The notes: generated by a model from the sequence alone, not told the origin. A stretch of DNA of 64,000 nucleotides from Spirosoma pollinicola (GCF_002831565.1 NZ_CP025096.1:1302001-1366000), one strand, 5' to 3'. Counted from the stretch's first letter, positions 26,209 through 35,609 are shown. Program-made: numbers and translations.

Positions 26209-27740
26209 TTCGTGTCTTGTTTTTCCCGGACGCTTTTTAGCAAAGCGGCTAGTTCGGTGGTTATCTGCGGGTATTTTTCGGCCAGATTTTTTGTCTCGCC
26301 AAGATCGGTTTTCAGGTCATACAATTGCGGCATTGGTGCGTAGCCCGTTTCAATGTTGGTATCCTTGTTGAGTACCGGCCCGTTGGATGGTTCAATGTAT
26401 TTCCAGGTGCCTCGTATCAACGAAAGCGTACCATTTATGGCATGTTCTATAACGTATTCTCGGCTCGTTTTAGCTTTCCCGAGGAATGTATTCAGTGTAT
26501 TAAAACTATCGGGGACCTCTCCCTTCGCCAACGGCTGACCAACCAAAGCCGCAAAAGAGGCTGCCAGATCAACCTGACTAATCAGCGCATCAGATATTCC
26601 GGGCTTCACTGTTTTCGGCCAGCGCACGATGAACGGAACGCGGGTGCCCGCATCGAATGCACTGTATTTGCCTCCGCGCAGTGGACCGGCGGGTTTGTGT
26701 CCGTTCAGTTTCTCAACGGCCTGATCTTTGTAGCCATCGTCAACAACGGGGCCGTTGTCACTACTCACGATGACCATTGTGTTATCGCTCAACCCCAGTC
26801 GATCCAGCGTTTTCATCACTTCGCCAACGCACCAGTCCAATTGCAGAATGGCATCGCCACGCGGCCCCATGCCACTTTTGCCCGCAAAACGGGAGTGGGG
26901 CATTCGGGGAACGTGAATATCGTGCGTGGAGAAATAGACAAAGAACGGTCCGTTTTTACTGGCTTCGATAAACTGGTTCACCTTGCCGGTCAGCACATCG
27001 GCCATCTCCTCATCGACCCAGCGAGCCGATTTCCCCCCGCTCATGTAGCCTATTCGGCTCACCCCGTTAATGATGGTCTGGTCGTGGCCGTGAGAGTAGG
27101 TCATTTTAAGCAACTCCGGATGATCTTTTCCGGTCGGCTCATTGCCAACGGGTCCTGTGTAACTTACTTGGATAGGATCGGCGGGGTCGAGGTTAATGAT
27201 TCGGTGATTTTCGACATACACACAGGGCACGCGGTCGCCGGTAGCGGGCAATAAGAATGAATACGTGAAGCCAATTTCCAGCGGGCCAGGCTTAATGTCG
27301 CCGTTCCAGTTTGGTCCCCCTTTAGGCCCCAGGCCCAAATGCCACTTGCCAATGACGCCTGTTTTATAGCCTGCTTTTTGCAGGATTCCGGGCATCGTAA
27401 TGCGGTCGGTCGGGATCAGGAGAGCCGCATCGCCGGGAGCAATGCCGGTTCCACTTTTTCGCCAGGCATACGCCCCCGTCAGGAGCGAATAGCGTGAGGG
27501 CGTGCATGTTGACGAGGACGCATGGGCATTGGTAAAGCGCAGACCTTCTTTCGCGATCTGGTCGATGTTCGGGGTACGCACCTTAGTGGCACCATTAGCG
27601 CTAATATCGCCGTAGCCTAAATCATCGGCATAAATCAGAATAATGTTGGGCTTCTTTTGCGCCAGCATCACCGATGGGCGGAGTAGACAGGCACTGATGA
27701 GTAAGAAAAAAAACTTCGTTTTCATGATACGTTTACTCAT
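26205..27740 (-). CDS. Sulfatase (arylsulfatase-type, Cys-type formylglycine)
   Basis: Exported type I sulfatase of 511 residues. A signal peptide ends at MLAQ. The metal site begins PNIILIYADDLGYGD, and the motif CTPSR at residues 88-92 carries the cysteine that must be oxidised to formylglycine. YKTGVIGKWHLG follows. No maturase gene lies in the window. It shares an ATGAGTAA overlap with the stop of the upstream DUF115 gene, so the two are translationally coupled. It may act on a sulfated sugar of the same glycan or on dietary/environmental polysaccharide. Confidence 0.92.
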   Translation of the reverse strand: MSKRIMKTKFFFLLISACLLRPSVMLAQKKPNIILIYADDLGYGDISANGATKVRTPNIDQIAKEGLRFTNAHASSSTCTPSRYSLLTGAYAWRKSGTGIAPGDAALLIPTDRITMPGILQKAGYKTGVIGKWHLGLGPKGGPNWNGDIKPGPLEIGFTYSFLLPATGDRVPCVYVENHRIINLDPADPIQVSYTGPVGNEPTGKDHPELLKMTYSHGHDQTIINGVSRIGYMSGGKSARWVDEEMADVLTGKVNQFIEASKNGPFFVYFSTHDIHVPRMPHSRFAGKSGMGPRGDAILQLDWCVGEVMKTLDRLGLSDNTMVIVSSDNGPVVDDGYKDQAVEKLNGHKPAGPLRGGKYSAFDAGTRVPFIVRWPKTVKPGISDALISQVDLAASFAALVGQPLAKGEVPDSFNTLNTFLGKAKTSREYVIEHAINGTLSLIRGTWKYIEPSNGPVLNKDTNIETGYAPMPQLYDLKTDLGETKNLAEKYPQITTELAALLKSVREKQDTN

Positions 27741-28650
27741 TACTCATTGACTGATTTACCGACTGGCTGATGGATTCTCGTTCGAAGGCATCTATGTAGC
27801 TTTTGGCACTGGCGTTAATAACTCGAACTCCCCGATAATCAGCGTAGTCGCGCAGAACCTCATAGCCCCGAAAAACTTTGTGTAAGGATAAGAACTGCGC
27901 GGCCATTGAAAACGTGCGTTGCCGTTGCGCATCCATATACACCGGCTGGTGAGCCAGATCTTTGGGCTTATCGTAAAAGTGAATCTGCTTGATCAGGAGT
28001 TGATTTTGTTCGTTCAGCCGAATTTGTTCGTGCCAGGATGTATCGGCTCCGAAAAGATAAATGGTATCGAACTTCCGGTTGATCATCAGCGTCAGCGCAG
28101 CAATAATAACGGTTTGCGCCTGAGGCATACCCAATCCTTTGCTATAGAGCCAGTACGTTAGCCGTCTGAACCCTCGAACAACGGTGTAGTTGAAATACAC
28201 AACGGAGATTTTAGGGTTACTCGCTTCAATTTTACCCAGCAGATAGGAGCCTTTGGCAAAGTGCGGCACATAGAGTGTCATGGGCCAATCGACCTGATTC
28301 TGAAAGATGGATAAGGTTTTTCGGATATCGTCGCGGTCAGTGGTTTGCTCGGTAAAAACGAAATAGTTGGGATCGGAAATAACGTAATCCTGCGGGCGAA
28401 GGCGAAGGAAAACCTCGGCGTGGGCAAAGTTATTCACGCACACAATTTCGGTTTGCCGAATGAAGTCGAATTGGTCTGTCAACGATTCGTTCAGCGAAGG
28501 GCCGTTGCCCAGGACCGAGCACGTGGGTAATTGCCTGTCGGGCAAGCGGGTTGTATGTCGGCCACGAATCGCCACTTTAAGCAACGATACCAGTGAAGCG
28601 AACAAGTCGCTCAAAAATTGACTAAGAGAATTAAAACCAGCTTCGACCAT
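27733..28650 (-). CDS. DUF115/GT42-like protein, candidate nonulosonate transferase
   Basis: 305-residue protein whose core begins CSVLGNGPSLNESL near residue 45. The GNGPSL motif is shared by DUF115 (MptE/Maf) proteins and by GT42 sialyltransferases. Further parallels to GT42 are VCVNNFAHAEVF after the first helix, TIYLFGADTS, a histidine-bearing QIHFYDKP, and the ending GVRVINASAKSYIDAF. Maf proteins move pseudaminic acid onto flagellin and GT42 enzymes use CMP-sialic acid, so in this locus it is a candidate to transfer CMP-pseudaminic acid. Experimentally unproven. Confidence 0.7.
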   Translation of the reverse strand: MVEAGFNSLSQFLSDLFASLVSLLKVAIRGRHTTRLPDRQLPTCSVLGNGPSLNESLTDQFDFIRQTEIVCVNNFAHAEVFLRLRPQDYVISDPNYFVFTEQTTDRDDIRKTLSIFQNQVDWPMTLYVPHFAKGSYLLGKIEASNPKISVVYFNYTVVRGFRRLTYWLYSKGLGMPQAQTVIIAALTLMINRKFDTIYLFGADTSWHEQIRLNEQNQLLIKQIHFYDKPKDLAHQPVYMDAQRQRTFSMAAQFLSLHKVFRGYEVLRDYADYRGVRVINASAKSYIDAFERESISQSVNQSMSNE

Positions 28651-29032
28651 GCAAGCGGCACACGAGGGCGTGCCTTTTTTCTACAAAACAACAAAAAAAA
28701 CAGCAGATGGGCAGAGCGGCCAGCAGGATTAGCCCATTAACGTCATTTTATCCCATCACGTATAGACAAAGCCATTGACATTAAAACAAGGCCGCCCGTA
28801 AAGGACGCACTCGTATGTATCAATCAATAAGACCTACTTATTAATTTTTGAAAAATTTACCCCTAATAAGTATTCAAATGATTATTTATTTATAATTTTA
28901 GTTTTCAATAATTGATATAGGTTAATTTAATAAAATGTACTGTACCTATTAATTCTATAATATGATTCCTTACAGATTAAACGTGATACAGACAGTATAG
29001 CTAAAGACCGTACTTGTACTTTTCCAAAAAAT
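28651..29032. other. AT-rich divergent intergenic region
   Basis: About 380 bp between the divergent glycan locus and the GAF kinase gene. It is clearly AT-rich from 28840 to 28970. I see no ORF, repeat or confident promoter box; it probably holds the promoters of both sides. Confidence 0.5.
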
Positions 29033-30247
29033 ATGCAAAACAGCTACCCAGTTCCTGAGAACGAATTTCAACGAATTATTGACCTGTCCGACTTCGATTT
29101 AGATTATTCGGGGCTTCAGGACAAATTTAAAGACCTTACTACGCTGGCAGCTAAGGTGACAGGAACCGATATCTCATTAATCAACCTGATTGATTCCTAC
29201 ACACAGTGGACCATTACCAGTCACGGCCTGGATTTAACGTCCATGCCTCGCGAAGAATCCGTTTGTCAATATACCATTCTGGAGCCTACCAGTTTTGAAG
29301 TCAAAGATTTACAACTTGACGAGCGATTCTCTGAGCGATGGTATGTATCCGATGCTCCTCATCTGCGCTACTATTTTGGTATACCCCTAACGTCGAGTAA
29401 TGGCAACCATATCGGTGCACTTTGTGTGCTCGATACAAAAGTAAAAGAGCTTGATCCGGAAAAAATCGAGCTTTTACAGATCATTGCAGCTGAAGTCGTT
29501 AGCCGACTAAACACGCTTCAGGAGATCCAGTATTTAAAACGGCAGGCATCCGAAATGAATGAATCCCGAAAGCGGGTAGCACATGATATTCGGGGGCCTT
29601 TGGGCGGTATTATTACGATGGCTCAACTGGTTACCAGCAGCGGAGCCAGTATTAAGCTGAACGAAATACTCGAACTAATTCAGCTCATTCAGATGAGTGG
29701 TAAATCGCTGCTCGAACTGGCAGATGAAATCCTGGTCAACGATGATAAGTGGAAGCAGGACCATGATAAGAAAGAGATCTTTCATCAGGTTAGATTGAAA
29801 GACACGCTGGAAAAACTGTATACTCCACAGGCACGCTCCAAAGGAATTCGCTTCCTCGTTTCGACCGATGCTTCGACGGAGTTAATCCCTTTTTCCCGTA
29901 ATAAAGTGGTACAGATTGCGGGTAACTTGATTTCCAATGCCATCAAGTTTACGCAGGGGGAAGGGCATGTGCAGGTCAACACTAAATTGAGAATTGAAGG
30001 CTCACACAACATGCTTAGTCTCACCGTTCAGGATTCTGGCGAGGGTATTACGAGCGAAAAAATAGCGGATATTCTTAATGGCCAGGGTCGTTCGAGTAAC
30101 GGAACCGCCGGCGAGTCTGGCTATGGTTTTGGACTTCCTCTGGTAAAACACCTGGTCAGTACACTAAATGGAGAAATGACCGTTACCTCATCCCCTGGGC
30201 AGGGGACATGCTTTGAGATAAGTCTAATGCAGCAGAAAACGAGTTGA
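29033..30247 (+). CDS. GAF-domain sensor histidine kinase
   Basis: Cytosolic kinase of 404 residues without membrane segments. An N-terminal GAF domain (about 25-165, with SLINLIDSYTQWTITSHGL and YYFGIPLTSSNGNHIGALCVLD) senses a small ligand. The phosphoacceptor His is in RVAHDIRGPLGGI near residue 184, followed by N box NLISNAIKF and G boxes DSGEGIT and GYGFGLPLVKHL. No response regulator is beside it. A terminator follows. Confidence 0.9.
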   Translation: MQNSYPVPENEFQRIIDLSDFDLDYSGLQDKFKDLTTLAAKVTGTDISLINLIDSYTQWTITSHGLDLTSMPREESVCQYTILEPTSFEVKDLQLDERFSERWYVSDAPHLRYYFGIPLTSSNGNHIGALCVLDTKVKELDPEKIELLQIIAAEVVSRLNTLQEIQYLKRQASEMNESRKRVAHDIRGPLGGIITMAQLVTSSGASIKLNEILELIQLIQMSGKSLLELADEILVNDDKWKQDHDKKEIFHQVRLKDTLEKLYTPQARSKGIRFLVSTDASTELIPFSRNKVVQIAGNLISNAIKFTQGEGHVQVNTKLRIEGSHNMLSLTVQDSGEGITSEKIADILNGQGRSSNGTAGESGYGFGLPLVKHLVSTLNGEMTVTSSPGQGTCFEISLMQQKTS

Positions 30248-30276
30248 TACTACTCAAGAATTTAGTCAGACACAGC

Positions 30277-30314
30277 AAAAAGGCCCGGTGATTAGTCAAC
30301 CGGGCCTTTTTTTT
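30277..30314 (+). terminator. Rho-independent terminator
   Basis: A 13-bp stem (AAAAAGGCCCGGT / complement) and 9-nt loop followed by eight T residues, 30 bp after the kinase stop codon. Confidence 0.9.
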
Positions 30315-30504
30315 GAGAAAAGACGGTGCCTTTGACAATTGTAGTTGTTAATAACTATTGACATACCTTACCGTTATATATCGTTGTAAACGTTTGTGAA
30401 AGCTGATAGCCCCAAGCTGCTGTAGCACTAAATGAGCGGATAATTGTGAACTTGCCACGAAATAAGCAACGCAGCTAACATCGGGTAGTAACCAGCAGAA
30501 TAGC

Positions 30505-31410
30505 ATGACTAAAAAGCGCATATTTTTTACCGGGGGATCGGGAAAAGCAGGAAAGCACGTAATTCCCTACCTGCTCGGCCAGGGACATAAAGTGATGAAT
30601 GTAGACCTGACACCTCTGGACCACCCAGGGGTAAATAATCTGGTCGCGGATATAACAGATTCCGGACAGGTTTTTAATGCCATGAGTTCATACGCTGGCT
30701 TAGATGAATTGGAGGCAGGGAATGGGGTGCCAAAATTTGATGCGGTCGTTCATTTTGCGGCCGTGCCCAGAATCTTACTCAAACCGGATAATGAGACGTT
30801 TCGGGTTAACACCATTGGTACCTACAATGTGATTGAAGCGGCTGTTAAACTCGGCATTAGAAAAATTATTATTGCTTCGTCAGAGACCACTTACGGGATC
30901 TGTTTTTCAGATGGACAGACCAATCCTAGCGTGTTGCCGCTGGAAGAGGATTATGACGTCGACCCAATGGATAGCTACGGCTTATCGAAGGTTGTCAATG
31001 AAAAAACGGCACGCAGCTTCCAGCGACGGTCAGGCGTTGATATATATGCCCTTCGTATCGGCAATGTGATTGAGCCGCACGAATACGCGGAGTTGTTCCC
31101 CTATTATTTTAAACACCCTGAAGTGCGACGCCGGAATGCCTTTTGTTATATAGATGCGCGTGATCTGGGACAAATTGTGGATTTATGTCTGCAAAAAGAC
31201 AGCCTTGGCTATCAGGTTTTTAATGCTGGCAACGATCATAACGGCGCCATTATTCCCAGCAAAGAACTGGCCGAAACGTTCTTTCCTACTGTGCCCATAA
31301 GTCGCGAATTAGGGGAGTATGAAGCCCTGTTTTCAAATCGCAAAATTCGTGAAGTGCTGGGCTTTAACGAACAACATAACTGGCAGAAATACGTGAAATG
31401 GGAATCGTGA
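30505..31410 (+). CDS. NAD-dependent epimerase/dehydratase
   Basis: Extended short-chain dehydrogenase of 301 residues. The NAD-binding motif is FFTGGSGKAGKHVIPYL; the catalytic Ser-Tyr-Lys set is visible as IIIASSETTYG and DSYGLSKVVNEK. C-terminal blocks FCYIDARDLGQIVDLCL and VFNAGNDHN are typical of sugar-nucleotide epimerases. The substrate cannot be told. No operon partner with clear function is adjacent. Confidence 0.88.
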   Translation: MTKKRIFFTGGSGKAGKHVIPYLLGQGHKVMNVDLTPLDHPGVNNLVADITDSGQVFNAMSSYAGLDELEAGNGVPKFDAVVHFAAVPRILLKPDNETFRVNTIGTYNVIEAAVKLGIRKIIIASSETTYGICFSDGQTNPSVLPLEEDYDVDPMDSYGLSKVVNEKTARSFQRRSGVDIYALRIGNVIEPHEYAELFPYYFKHPEVRRRNAFCYIDARDLGQIVDLCLQKDSLGYQVFNAGNDHNGAIIPSKELAETFFPTVPISRELGEYEALFSNRKIREVLGFNEQHNWQKYVKWES

Positions 31411-31539
31411 CAATGTAACCCTGGGTTTTAGTCTAATTCGATAGCCTGCTCGATTGACTTTTCGCTTTGACTCATTGACCGCAACTAATGATTTTGCTGA
31501 TTCCTGTGACACCTCACAAACGCTTCAACCTCAAACAGC

Positions 31540-31677
31540 ATGAATACGACAAGACAGCCCCAACCACTTCCAGGTGATTATTATGGAATAGTGTATAAAG
31601 GCAGCTTTATTGTGCCAATCCTGGTGATAGTTATTCTTGCAATAGCTCTTTGGTGGTTTTTGAGGAAACGTAAATAA
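31540..31677 (+). CDS. Small single-pass membrane protein, 45 residues
   Basis: A short frame starts at ATG 31540. A polar start (MNTTRQPQPLPGDYYG) leads to one hydrophobic helix at residues 23-41 and a basic end LRKRK. The hydrophobic helix with a positive-inside tail makes chance coding less likely, but there is no family match and no clear ribosome-binding site. Confidence 0.45.
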   Translation: MNTTRQPQPLPGDYYGIVYKGSFIVPILVIVILAIALWWFLRKRK

Positions 31678-31753
31678 TCGTAGTCAACGTAAGCTTAGCG
31701 GCTGTTGGAAAGTAGTAAATGGGTCATTCCGAAGGTCAATGATCAGATCATAT

Positions 31754-31797
31754 TTTTGCGTATTTTGAGTCAGAAAATAAACGCAAAATACGCAAAA
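31754..31797. repeat. TTTTGCGTATTTTG inverted repeat
   Basis: Perfect 14-bp arms (31754-31767 and 31784-31797) with a 16-nt loop, 46 bp upstream of the DinB-like gene. It could be a leader hairpin or part of a dispersed repeat. Confidence 0.65.
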
Positions 31798-31842
31798 TTG
31801 ATCGACTCGGACTTTGGCAATAGCCAACTCACGTATACAACA

Positions 31843-32382
31843 ATGATTAAGCCTTCAAATGCTCTTTTCTGTATCTTGCTGTGGGCTTCCATCCTGAGTT
31901 GCTACAAACAGGTTCATCCTCCCACTGTTAGAACAATTTTGTTAGAGCAGCTAAAGAATACTCATACCAACGAAGACTGGTTTACTCCTCTGAAAAAAGC
32001 CACAGGAGGGCTTACAGCCATACAAGCTAACTGGCGAGATAGCACAGTTAATCACTCCATCGGGCAGTTAGTATCTCATCTAATCTTCTGGAGCGAAAGA
32101 GTTCTAACTGCCTTTCAGGGTAATACTGCTCCAGACTTTAGCGGAAATAATGAAGAAACCTTTGAGCGGTTCACCAACGTAAGTTGGGATCAGGCCATCG
32201 TGAAACTAGATAGTATTCAAATTAAATGGTATCAATCCGTAGAAAAGGCTACAGATAAACAACTTGCTAAATGGAGTTCTTCAGTAGCTAACATTTGCTC
32301 ACATAACGCCTACCATACGGGGCAAATAATCTACATAAGAAAAAAGAACAGATGGTGGCCTAAACCTGAAGAAAAGAAGTAA
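31843..32382 (+). CDS. DinB-like lipoprotein
   Basis: From the ATG at 31843 the product is 179 residues: a lipoprotein signal with lipobox ILSC at about residues 18-21, then a DinB-type four-helix domain. The DinB/DUF664 metal site is suggested by SIGQLVSHLIFWSERV and the C-terminal SHNAYHTGQIIYIRKK. DinB proteins are often thiol-dependent transferases, but an exported lipoprotein form is unusual. An in-frame TTG at 31705 would add 46 residues before the signal peptide, so I reject it. Confidence 0.75.
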   Translation: MIKPSNALFCILLWASILSCYKQVHPPTVRTILLEQLKNTHTNEDWFTPLKKATGGLTAIQANWRDSTVNHSIGQLVSHLIFWSERVLTAFQGNTAPDFSGNNEETFERFTNVSWDQAIVKLDSIQIKWYQSVEKATDKQLAKWSSSVANICSHNAYHTGQIIYIRKKNRWWPKPEEKK

Positions 32383-32567
32383 TTTCTATCTGGCTATTTA
32401 TATAATTCTAAGGCTTTGCTAACCGGCGTTTTAAATAATCTTCTGACTTTATTCTTTTTTTATGAAATTAGTTATATAGCACTTCTAAAGAAATTTAAAT
32501 TACTATTGAATGTATGAATTATGCTTCCTTAGCCTTTTTACAGCTATTAATAATTTAATAGTCTTTT

Positions 32568-32936
32568 CTATTCAATATACTCAGTCATTGATAATAAAAT
32601 TTTACCACTTGCATTTTTATTTGGTTTTACGTAGAAAATAATCCCAGTATTATCTTGGTATATATCATGCTTACCTATATTCAAGTTTATTGAGTCTTTA
32701 AAAATTGTAAACGAACTATCCGTAAGTTTATCATTATTTCCTACCATCGCAATCTTGATACTACCGGAAAATTTTCCATTTATTCTCGTGTAAACTTTAT
32801 CGCCACTTTTACCAATAAATGATATTTTACTCGACTTAGTTACGTCAAGTAAGATTCTTTTTTCAACTCCTTTTTCTTGTTCGCATCCTGAAAATCCTAA
32901 AAGATTCAGAAGGATAAGTAATTTCGAATTGTTCAT
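32568..32936 (-). CDS. Hypothetical lipoprotein, 122 residues
   Basis: I do not recognise a family. The product starts with a lipoprotein signal ending in the lipobox GFSGC at residues 14-18. The rest is polar and rich in beta-type patterns (KISFIGKSGDKVYTRINGKF, GIIFYVKPNKNASGKILLS). Codons are markedly AT-rich compared with the flanking operons, and the 630 bp around it are also AT-rich, which suggests acquired DNA. Confidence 0.65.
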   Translation of the reverse strand: MNNSKLLILLNLLGFSGCEQEKGVEKRILLDVTKSSKISFIGKSGDKVYTRINGKFSGSIKIAMVGNNDKLTDSSFTIFKDSINLNIGKHDIYQDNTGIIFYVKPNKNASGKILLSMTEYIE

Positions 32937-33107
32937 TGTCTACGTTGAGAGATGTGTTTAGAATGTGAAAAATACTTCATTAATTTTTTGAGATTTCAAC
33001 AACTAAAAAGCTCTGTCACTTAAAATTTTCATTTGTTATGTAAGTACGGTTATGTTAACCGAAATCTACCTTTATATAAATTACAAATACTAGCTATAAC
33101 ATCTCGG

Positions 33108-33551
33108 TTATATTTTTTTGAATTTTATAACAGCTCCTTTTTGTTGGCCAACAGGAGTATACAGAAAACCAACGATATTAGTTTCACTACAGGTTAAAGT
33201 AAGCAAGTTCGACTCTCTAGAAGGCATCAGATAAACTATATAACTTATACAACTTTCATTTACGCTTGTCCTGTTAATCTGCTGGGCAACAAAAGCGCTT
33301 TTGTACGTAAGACTATCCTGCGGTTGCCCATCAATAATAGTCCGCAAAGATACTTCAGCGGTATCTCTGGCTACACTTTTAATAGTTAATGTGATATCTC
33401 CTGCCTTGATTGGAAAAGGAATACCGCTGACTTGTGCTTGATAGGTACCTTCTACCGATGGAGCTGGATTTGGTAGGCTCAGAGTACTTTTAGTACAAGC
33501 TATAGCGCCTGCAAAAAGGGCAGTGGTGATGAGGAGCGTAGGATTACTCAT
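33108..33551 (-). CDS. Hypothetical lipoprotein, 147 residues
   Basis: No family recognised. A lipoprotein signal ends AIAC near residue 19. The remainder looks like a beta-barrel or lipocalin-type protein with an opening VEGTYQAQVSGIPFP and alternating strands. It follows the AT-rich lipoprotein gene on the same strand and may share its history. Confidence 0.65.
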   Translation of the reverse strand: MSNPTLLITTALFAGAIACTKSTLSLPNPAPSVEGTYQAQVSGIPFPIKAGDITLTIKSVARDTAEVSLRTIIDGQPQDSLTYKSAFVAQQINRTSVNESCISYIVYLMPSRESNLLTLTCSETNIVGFLYTPVGQQKGAVIKFKKI

Positions 33552-33882
33552 TTCACTTAAAAATTCGTTCAGCCTAGAAACGAAAACCCTTCAGATACAT
33601 TATGCTAAACTTATTCCATCATACATTCTTTTGTTATATAATCTACGCTATGTTTATATAAAGGAAAAGTTTAACAAAAATGGAATTCTGTTAAACAGGT
33701 AATTTAGGTGCTTTCTACTGAATTTATCGTTTATGACAGAAGAAGTTTGTAAAATCAACTTTTACGTTTCGTTAACATTCTTTTACTAGCCCTCCATCAC
33801 ATCTCAGCACAAAGACTAGTAGGTTTACGGGCCACTGTTGCGACCATCCGCGGTTGCGGCTAAAACCCTTACAAAAAGAGAG
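33552..33882. other. AT-rich intergenic region, no gene seen
   Basis: 331 bp between divergent lipoprotein genes. AT-rich with no ORF, hairpin or good TTG/TAnnTTTG pair that I can support; it should contain both promoters. Confidence 0.45.
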
Positions 33883-35574
33883 ATGTCTAAACTCATACAC
33901 ATATATGCTTTGTTCCTGATGGTTGTTTTTTGCACTTCCTGTGGACAAAACCAAACAAACGGACCAAAAGATACTATCAGGTCCGAAATTAAAGACATAG
34001 GGCCTAACGTAATGGTTCGTAATATAAAAAGAGGCAGTAATGGCACCATTTTGATTGCTGGCCCCAACAACGCATCATTTGGTGATGTTTTTCGATATGA
34101 TGCCCGCTTGCCAGAGGGGCAGGGAAAATCGTTTACTAATCTTACAAGTAAACTAGGTCAGCACAAATTCCAGGATGTTCTGGAAGATCGAAGTGGAAAT
34201 ATCTGGTTCGCTACTACTGATTCAGGCGTTTATTATTACAACGGGAAATCCCTGCCTACCGGACAGGTAGGAATTCAACATTTCACTACCACAGAGGGTC
34301 TTGCCAATAATCGGGTTACGTCTATTTATGAAGACAAAGCCGGCATTATTTGGTTCGGCACGGGAGGTGGAGTAAGTCGTTACGATGGGAAATCGTTTCG
34401 AAATTTTACATCTCCAAACGCCCCGCTTTTTTATAAAGAAGGGGATTGGAATAATGATATTCATACAATCATTGAAGATAAAACAGGAAAATTGTGGGTT
34501 GGCACAAGAGGAGACGCCTTTGTTTATGATGGGAAAAAATTTACCACGTTAACCCATAAAGGCGAACCCTTTCTCGATGTTTGGGCTATAATGGAAGATA
34601 GAAAAGGTACTATTTGGCTCAGCGGTTACAATGGCTTTAAAGTAAGCCAGACCGGTGGCCTCTATCGCTATGACGGCAGTACCTTTACGAAGGTATCGGA
34701 GAGGGGTGCTTATGCAATAATCGAAGATAAAAAAGGAAACATCTGGACTACTGGTCCGGTAAATCCTGCTAATTGGACGGTCCAGGCACTTTCCCGTTAT
34801 GAGGCAAAGTCCTTGTCTAGTAATGAGCCCACGGTAACCGAAATCAGGTCAGGAAAGGCTTTTCTGGGGCTTTCGGAAGCGAACGATGGAAGTATTTGGT
34901 TTGGCGATGCGACCGGCGTGTATCGGTATGATGGGAAGACCATCACGGACTTTTACAATAAAGAGGGTCAGAAAAAATATAGCCTAGATACAAAGCAAAG
35001 TGTTGTCATATGGAAAGGTTCCTGGCTACTTGGTGCATGGGAAGGTTCTACGTTTTTGGGTGATGGTGCCGGTACAGGGGGCGTTGATCTATTAAAAGGA
35101 GAATTATTGATCGAATCGGATCGCCGAAGCGACCGTCATCTGGTGGGTGGTGCAGTTGACGTCGACATGACTACAATTGAACAAAAATTTGATGATCCAG
35201 GTCCACACAATAAATTACCGCCATTTTTTGATGTCAAAAAATTCCCTGTTTCTAGATTCATAATTACGAAGGTTGAAACAGGGAATGATGGAAATACAAA
35301 AGTTCCAACTGATGGAAGTATAAGAGTTACATCTGAAGGAAATATAAAAGTTACCGGGAACCTGACCATTGAAGGTATCACGAAGGCAGTTACTTTTCCA
35401 GCCCAACTATACTTTAAGGACGGAATGGACGGAACTGTCGAGATAAATGGCACACTGACCCTTGATCGAACAGAGTGGGGTATCGATTCTGGATCAGAAA
35501 AGCACTTTTTTAAGTCTGGTAATGCAATCTCGGACGACGTTAAACTCTTTATGAAAATCGTAGCAAAAAAATAA
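33883..35574 (+). CDS. Lipoprotein fusing Reg_prop beta-propeller to YceI domain
   Basis: From the ATG at 33883 the 563-residue product has a lipobox CTSC near residue 18, so it is probably anchored in the envelope. Residues 40-370 hold repeats of the two-component-regulator propeller type, each with a DxxGxIWFGT-like core (DRSGNIWFATTDSGVYYYNG, DKAGIIWFGTGGGVSRYDG, DKTGKLWVGTRGD). From about residue 375 a YceI-like barrel begins (YSLDTKQSVVIWKGSW) and ends DRTEWGIDSGS. Such propellers usually sit in front of sensor kinases; here no kinase follows. YceI proteins bind isoprenoid lipids. Confidence 0.88.
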   Translation: MSKLIHIYALFLMVVFCTSCGQNQTNGPKDTIRSEIKDIGPNVMVRNIKRGSNGTILIAGPNNASFGDVFRYDARLPEGQGKSFTNLTSKLGQHKFQDVLEDRSGNIWFATTDSGVYYYNGKSLPTGQVGIQHFTTTEGLANNRVTSIYEDKAGIIWFGTGGGVSRYDGKSFRNFTSPNAPLFYKEGDWNNDIHTIIEDKTGKLWVGTRGDAFVYDGKKFTTLTHKGEPFLDVWAIMEDRKGTIWLSGYNGFKVSQTGGLYRYDGSTFTKVSERGAYAIIEDKKGNIWTTGPVNPANWTVQALSRYEAKSLSSNEPTVTEIRSGKAFLGLSEANDGSIWFGDATGVYRYDGKTITDFYNKEGQKKYSLDTKQSVVIWKGSWLLGAWEGSTFLGDGAGTGGVDLLKGELLIESDRRSDRHLVGGAVDVDMTTIEQKFDDPGPHNKLPPFFDVKKFPVSRFIITKVETGNDGNTKVPTDGSIRVTSEGNIKVTGNLTIEGITKAVTFPAQLYFKDGMDGTVEINGTLTLDRTEWGIDSGSEKHFFKSGNAISDDVKLFMKIVAKK

Positions 35575-35609
35575 ATAGTTAGCAGGGTTAGAAATAAGGT
35601 GTATAGCTG

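Noticed and set aside
26325..27254. 309-residue plus-strand open frame
   Set aside because: Lies entirely antisense to the sulfatase gene, has no domain character, and reflects codon bias of the real gene.
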